From positions 1-17,726 of the forward strand of contig DATARI010000211.1 in NCBI GenBank assembly GCA_036264255.1: 17,726 bases of DNA. The letters run 5' to 3'. Positions 17,015-17,726 of this stretch are shown here, piece by piece. The translations under genes were made by a program, and so were the position numbers. The DNA is from DASZIT01 sp036264255. GTDB lineage: Bacteria; Actinomycetota; Acidimicrobiia; Acidimicrobiales; RAAP-2. Below the pieces are notes generated by a model. The model had not been told where the DNA came from. It saw nothing but the letters and a program-made list of their open reading frames with translations, and made no database searches. Within the stretch, counting starts at the first letter, position 1, and every line of letters begins with the position of its first letter.

Positions 17015-17726
17015 CTACGCCTTGAAGGCGGCCAGCACCTCGGCCCAGCGATCGGGGTCGACACCGTAGGGGGCGTAGAAGCTGAACCGGTCCACCACTC
17101 CGCCGAACCGGGCCAGGATCTTGCCGGGAAGCTCGTCGAGCTCGCCCACCACCGCGAAGGTATTGAGGATGTCGTCGTCGATGAGGTCGGCCATCTTCAC
17201 CCACTCTCCCCGCTTCGAAAGGGTGTTCAACTCGGGCTGGAGATCCCCCCACCCGTGGAGCTCGAGGACCGGCCGGTAGGCGGGGGTGGAGCCGTAGAAG
17301 GCGAGCTGCTTCTTGACCGCGGCGGCGGCGGTGGCGAAGGCCTCCTCGGAGGTCCCGGTCACCACCATCCCCGGGTAGGAGATCTGGACGTCGGCGCGGG
17401 TCTTCCCGCCGCGGGCCAGTCCCCGTTCGAAGGCGGGGACGGAGACCTCCCGGAGGTAGCGCTCGGTGGTGAAGCCATGGGCCAGCAACCCGTCGGCCAC
17501 CTCCCCGGCCACCTCGGTCATCACTTCGCCGACCGCCGCCAAGAAGACCTTCGGACTGCCGTAGGGATTCGGGCCCGGGTCGAACATCGGGGTCATCAGG
17601 GTGTGCCGGTAGAACTCCCCCCGGAAGGCGAGGCGGCTGTCGTCGGACCAGCTGGCCCAGATCGCCCGCATGGCCAGGATCAGCTCCCGCATCCGGGGGG
17701 CGGGGTGCGACCACGGCATCGAGAAC
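17015..17726 (-). CDS. LLM class F420-dependent oxidoreductase, C-terminal part (partial)
   Basis: The frame is open from the right edge to a TAG at 17017-17015, giving about 236 residues of the C-terminal part. The start lies outside the window. The visible sequence begins FSMPWSHPAPRMRELILAMR, a segment typical of the interior of LLM oxidoreductases of the MSMEG_2256-like group (IERRFSMPWxxPxxRMRE). It continues with FRGEFYRHTLMTP, the GS(P)KVFLAAVGEVM region, and SYPGMVVTGTSEEAF. An internal ATG at 17719 is not the true start. The likely cofactor is F420, by family. The substrate is unknown. Confidence 0.85.
   Translation of the reverse strand, partial: FSMPWSHPAPRMRELILAMRAIWASWSDDSRLAFRGEFYRHTLMTPMFDPGPNPYGSPKVFLAAVGEVMTEVAGEVADGLLAHGFTTERYLREVSVPAFERGLARGGKTRADVQISYPGMVVTGTSEEAFATAAAAVKKQLAFYGSTPAYRPVLELHGWGDLQPELNTLSKRGEWVKMADLIDDDILNTFAVVGELDELPGKILARFGGVVDRFSFYAPYGVDPDRWAEVLAAFKA

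Overview
The window is high-GC DNA with dense, short-spaced genes. The codon bias, an SahH carrying an actinobacterial-type insertion, two luciferase-like (probably F420-dependent) oxidoreductases, secreted proteins with Thr/Pro linkers, ~42-residue YW(L/V)...DGGIFSFGDA repeats and probable leaderless starts all point to an actinobacterium. The class Acidimicrobiia is my best guess, but it is an inference. Both window ends cut through genes.

Layout. 1-150 is the 3' end of a fructosamine-kinase-like gene (+). 202-1650 is sahH (-), preceded by a 475-bp leader with a SAM-I/IV-like riboswitch candidate and further hairpins. 2126-2545 is an NTF2-fold, limonene-epoxide-hydrolase-like protein (-), divergent from a membrane-anchored secreted protein (2632-3441, +). 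3469-4464 is a phosphodiester-glycosidase lipoprotein (-), next to an ABC-2 export pair (4499-6657, -). A histidine kinase/response regulator pair (6864-8770, +) is transcribed divergently from the exporter. 8790-10691 is a secreted GH16 glycosidase with a Thr/Pro linker and six C-terminal repeats (-). 11042-11824 is a PrmC-related methyltransferase with a damaged active-site motif (+). 11832-12818 (LLM oxidoreductase) and 12841-13509 (cysteine-rich protein) form a likely two-gene operon (-). 13725-14102 is a second NTF2-like protein (-). A tRNA-Ala(GGC) with a strong terminator follows (-), then leuS (14498-17008, +), and finally the C-terminal part of a second LLM oxidoreductase (-) running off the right edge.

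How they fit together. SahH recycles S-adenosylhomocysteine, so control by a SAM-family riboswitch would be sensible. The kinase/regulator pair most likely controls the adjacent BcrAB-like exporter, since it is divergent across a 206-bp spacer containing palindromes. The GH16 protein, glycosidase lipoprotein and anchored protein suggest investment in the cell surface. leuS and tRNA-Ala are ordinary translation genes. Six genes have a TANNNT box 6-12 nt before the start and no Shine-Dalgarno, which fits leaderless transcription.

I did not find a clear new multi-gene system. The best leads are the divergent riboswitch-like leader of sahH, the PrmC-like protein lacking the NPPY motif, and the GH16/repeat architecture.
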